A stretch of 64,000 bases of DNA from Flavobacterium sp. ACN6. Its GTDB lineage: Bacteria; Bacteroidota; Bacteroidia; Flavobacteriales; Flavobacteriaceae. Below the pieces are notes generated by a model. The model saw only the letters and a program-made list of their open reading frames with translations, was not told the origin of the DNA and did no database searches. The position numbers and the translations under genes are program-made. Each line of letters begins with the position of its first letter. Position 1 is the stretch's first letter. Positions 63,127 to 64,000 of this stretch are shown here, in pieces. The stretch is from positions 186,001-250,000 of the forward strand of contig NZ_MRCQ01000006.1 in NCBI RefSeq assembly GCF_002304005.1, read 5' to 3'.

Positions 63127-63525
63127 ATGTTTATTGATATGGGAATTTTAGAAATAAAACATGAAAAAGAAATAATAGAAATTAATAGTTTATTTCTAAT
63201 TTCGAATAAACTTCAAAAATCGATGAAAATGCAAGATTTAAATGTTGTTGAAGATAATAGAATGTCAAAATTAATAATTGGTTTAATTTTGGACGGAATT
63301 GGTATGATCTCATTTTCCATTCCGCTTCTTGGTGAGTTTTCAGATGTAATTTGGGCGCCTATTGCGGGTGTTATTATGACTCGAATGTATAGAGGACGAG
63401 TAGGGAAAGTGGCTGGTGTATTAACGTTTTTAGAGGAATTACTTCCTTTTACAGATGTTATTCCGTCTTTTACGCTGACTTGGATTTATACTTACTTTTT
63501 TCAAAAAAATAACGAAAACATCTAA
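63127..63525 (+). CDS. Small conserved-looking membrane protein
   Basis: The longest frame gives 132 residues from the ATG at 63127; later ATGs at 63229 (MQDLNVV) and 63262 (MSKLIIG) are also possible. Two to three membrane helices follow (LIIGLILDGIGMISFSIPLLGEF, DVIWAPIAGVIMTRMYRG, FTDVIPSFTLTWIYTYFF). I recognise no named family. It converges on the DUF6787-like gene. Confidence 0.7.
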   Translation: MFIDMGILEIKHEKEIIEINSLFLISNKLQKSMKMQDLNVVEDNRMSKLIIGLILDGIGMISFSIPLLGEFSDVIWAPIAGVIMTRMYRGRVGKVAGVLTFLEELLPFTDVIPSFTLTWIYTYFFQKNNENI

Positions 63526-63530
63526 ATAAT

Positions 63531-63845
63531 TTAGGCTGACTTATCTTTAAATAAAAATCCCAGCCCCATTCTTTTTAGCATTTTCTTTTCGAAATTCCAA
63601 AAGAAACGGAATTGCCCAAAAATGGTTCCAATAGCAAGTAATAAAACTTGGTAAACAGGAAGGATAATTAGAAGACGGATTAAAGTAAACCAAACAACTC
63701 CTAAATCTTCTTTGTGTATTCCTACCCAATCGCAAAAAGGTCTAGAAATCCATGCAGATGCCGATCCAGTGATAGCAAAAACAATAAATATGATGATGGC
63801 TTGTAGGTTGGATGTAATTCCCCAGCGTTTTTTAAGTTTGTCCAT
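63531..63845 (-). CDS. Small membrane protein, DUF6787-like
   Basis: The 104-residue protein has two or three membrane helices (about 12-32, 48-72) and starts MDKLKKRWGITSNLQAIIIF, which I associate with the DUF6787 family. The C-terminal part (FWNFEKKMLKRMGLGFLFKDK) is basic. No function is known. It lies 33 bases downstream of the truncated gene at the window's end, on the same strand. Confidence 0.65.
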   Translation of the reverse strand: MDKLKKRWGITSNLQAIIIFIVFAITGSASAWISRPFCDWVGIHKEDLGVVWFTLIRLLIILPVYQVLLLAIGTIFGQFRFFWNFEKKMLKRMGLGFLFKDKSA

Positions 63846-63878
63846 TATTTACTTATAACCATTACAAATATACTAACA

Positions 63879-64000
63879 TTATCTTTGCGGCACATATCCC
63901 GCGAGCTTTTGTTTGTAAGTATTTTGAAAATAAATCATATAGTTATAAATCAAATAATTTACTTCATATCCATAATGAATCTGTGGCTGGTAATCTATTG
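63879..64000 (-). CDS. C-terminal fragment, possibly DUF6146 family (cut by window edge)
   Basis: A minus-strand frame is open from base 64000 to the TAA at 63881-63879 and ends IYFQNTYKQKLAGYVPQR. It contains IDYQPQIHYGYEVNYL, which recalls the C-terminus of DUF6146 proteins. Only about 39 residues are visible, so the identification is tentative. Confidence 0.5.
   Translation of the reverse strand, partial: IDYQPQIHYGYEVNYLIYNYMIYFQNTYKQKLAGYVPQR

Overview
The window reads as a chromosomal segment of a Flavobacterium-like member of the Bacteroidetes. Pointers are the low G+C content, promoters of the TTG-N19-21-TAnnTTTG type, lipoprotein signals ending in SCKK, a type IX secretion sorting domain, and many Bacteroidetes-restricted families (DUF3810, DUF4834, DUF6787-like, TIGR02757, BatA-like). 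I see no rRNA, tRNA, CRISPR array, prophage or complete insertion sequence. Genes are dense and cut at both ends (1 and 64000).

Layout. 1-9.9 kb: a truncated secreted protein, mnmA, a type IX-secreted subtilisin, an FMN oxidoreductase, a Nudix hydrolase, an acyltransferase, and an ECF sigma factor with a putative membrane anti-sigma partner. 10-17.6 kb: pepD, a DEAD-box helicase with a Gly/Arg-rich tail, the ITP/XTP pyrophosphatase and an ABC exporter. 17.6-19.3 kb: a REP-associated tyrosine transposase (RAYT) flanked by its presumed palindromes, two upstream and six in an 82-84 bp tandem array downstream. 19.4-24 kb: a GH88 glycosidase, two paralogous lipoproteins, a glutamate-synthase-like protein and a NYN protein.

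24.2-29.4 kb is a nitric oxide/nitrite cluster: Rrf2 regulator, azurin lipoprotein, Ric/YtfE-type repair protein, then a divergent operon nirK (fused to cytochrome c), nirV-like and SCO. The same 24-bp inverted repeat (ATWAAAGA-N8-TCTTTTAT) lies upstream of the regulator, ric and nirK. It overlaps predicted promoter elements at two of them, so I infer an NO-sensing Rrf2 repressor regulon. A 14-bp FNR-type palindrome sits at about -42 of nirK. The SCO gene carries a one-base frameshift that removes its conserved histidine.

29.6-41.9 kb: an alpha-oxoamine synthase for sphingolipid or sulfonolipid bases, a lipoprotein between twin terminators, an acetyltransferase-like protein, an outer-membrane protein, then YfhO, a glycosyltransferase, a flippase and an MscS channel. 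42-49.3 kb: uvrA, an ECF sigma factor with a small protein, a TPR protein, an endonuclease III without its iron-sulfur cysteines, and a peroxiredoxin. 49.8-64 kb: a conserved unknown protein, a TTG-started metallo-hydrolase, hydrolases, a dihydroorotase homologue lacking its metal-binding HxH, a BatA-like protein, a lactonase, a DEFD-type helicase, and a LolD-like ABC ATPase with a two-helix membrane insertion inside its nucleotide-binding domain.

Most intergenic space over 300 bases holds short palindromic repeats, terminators or simple repeats. All functional assignments come from reading motifs by eye; no database search was run.
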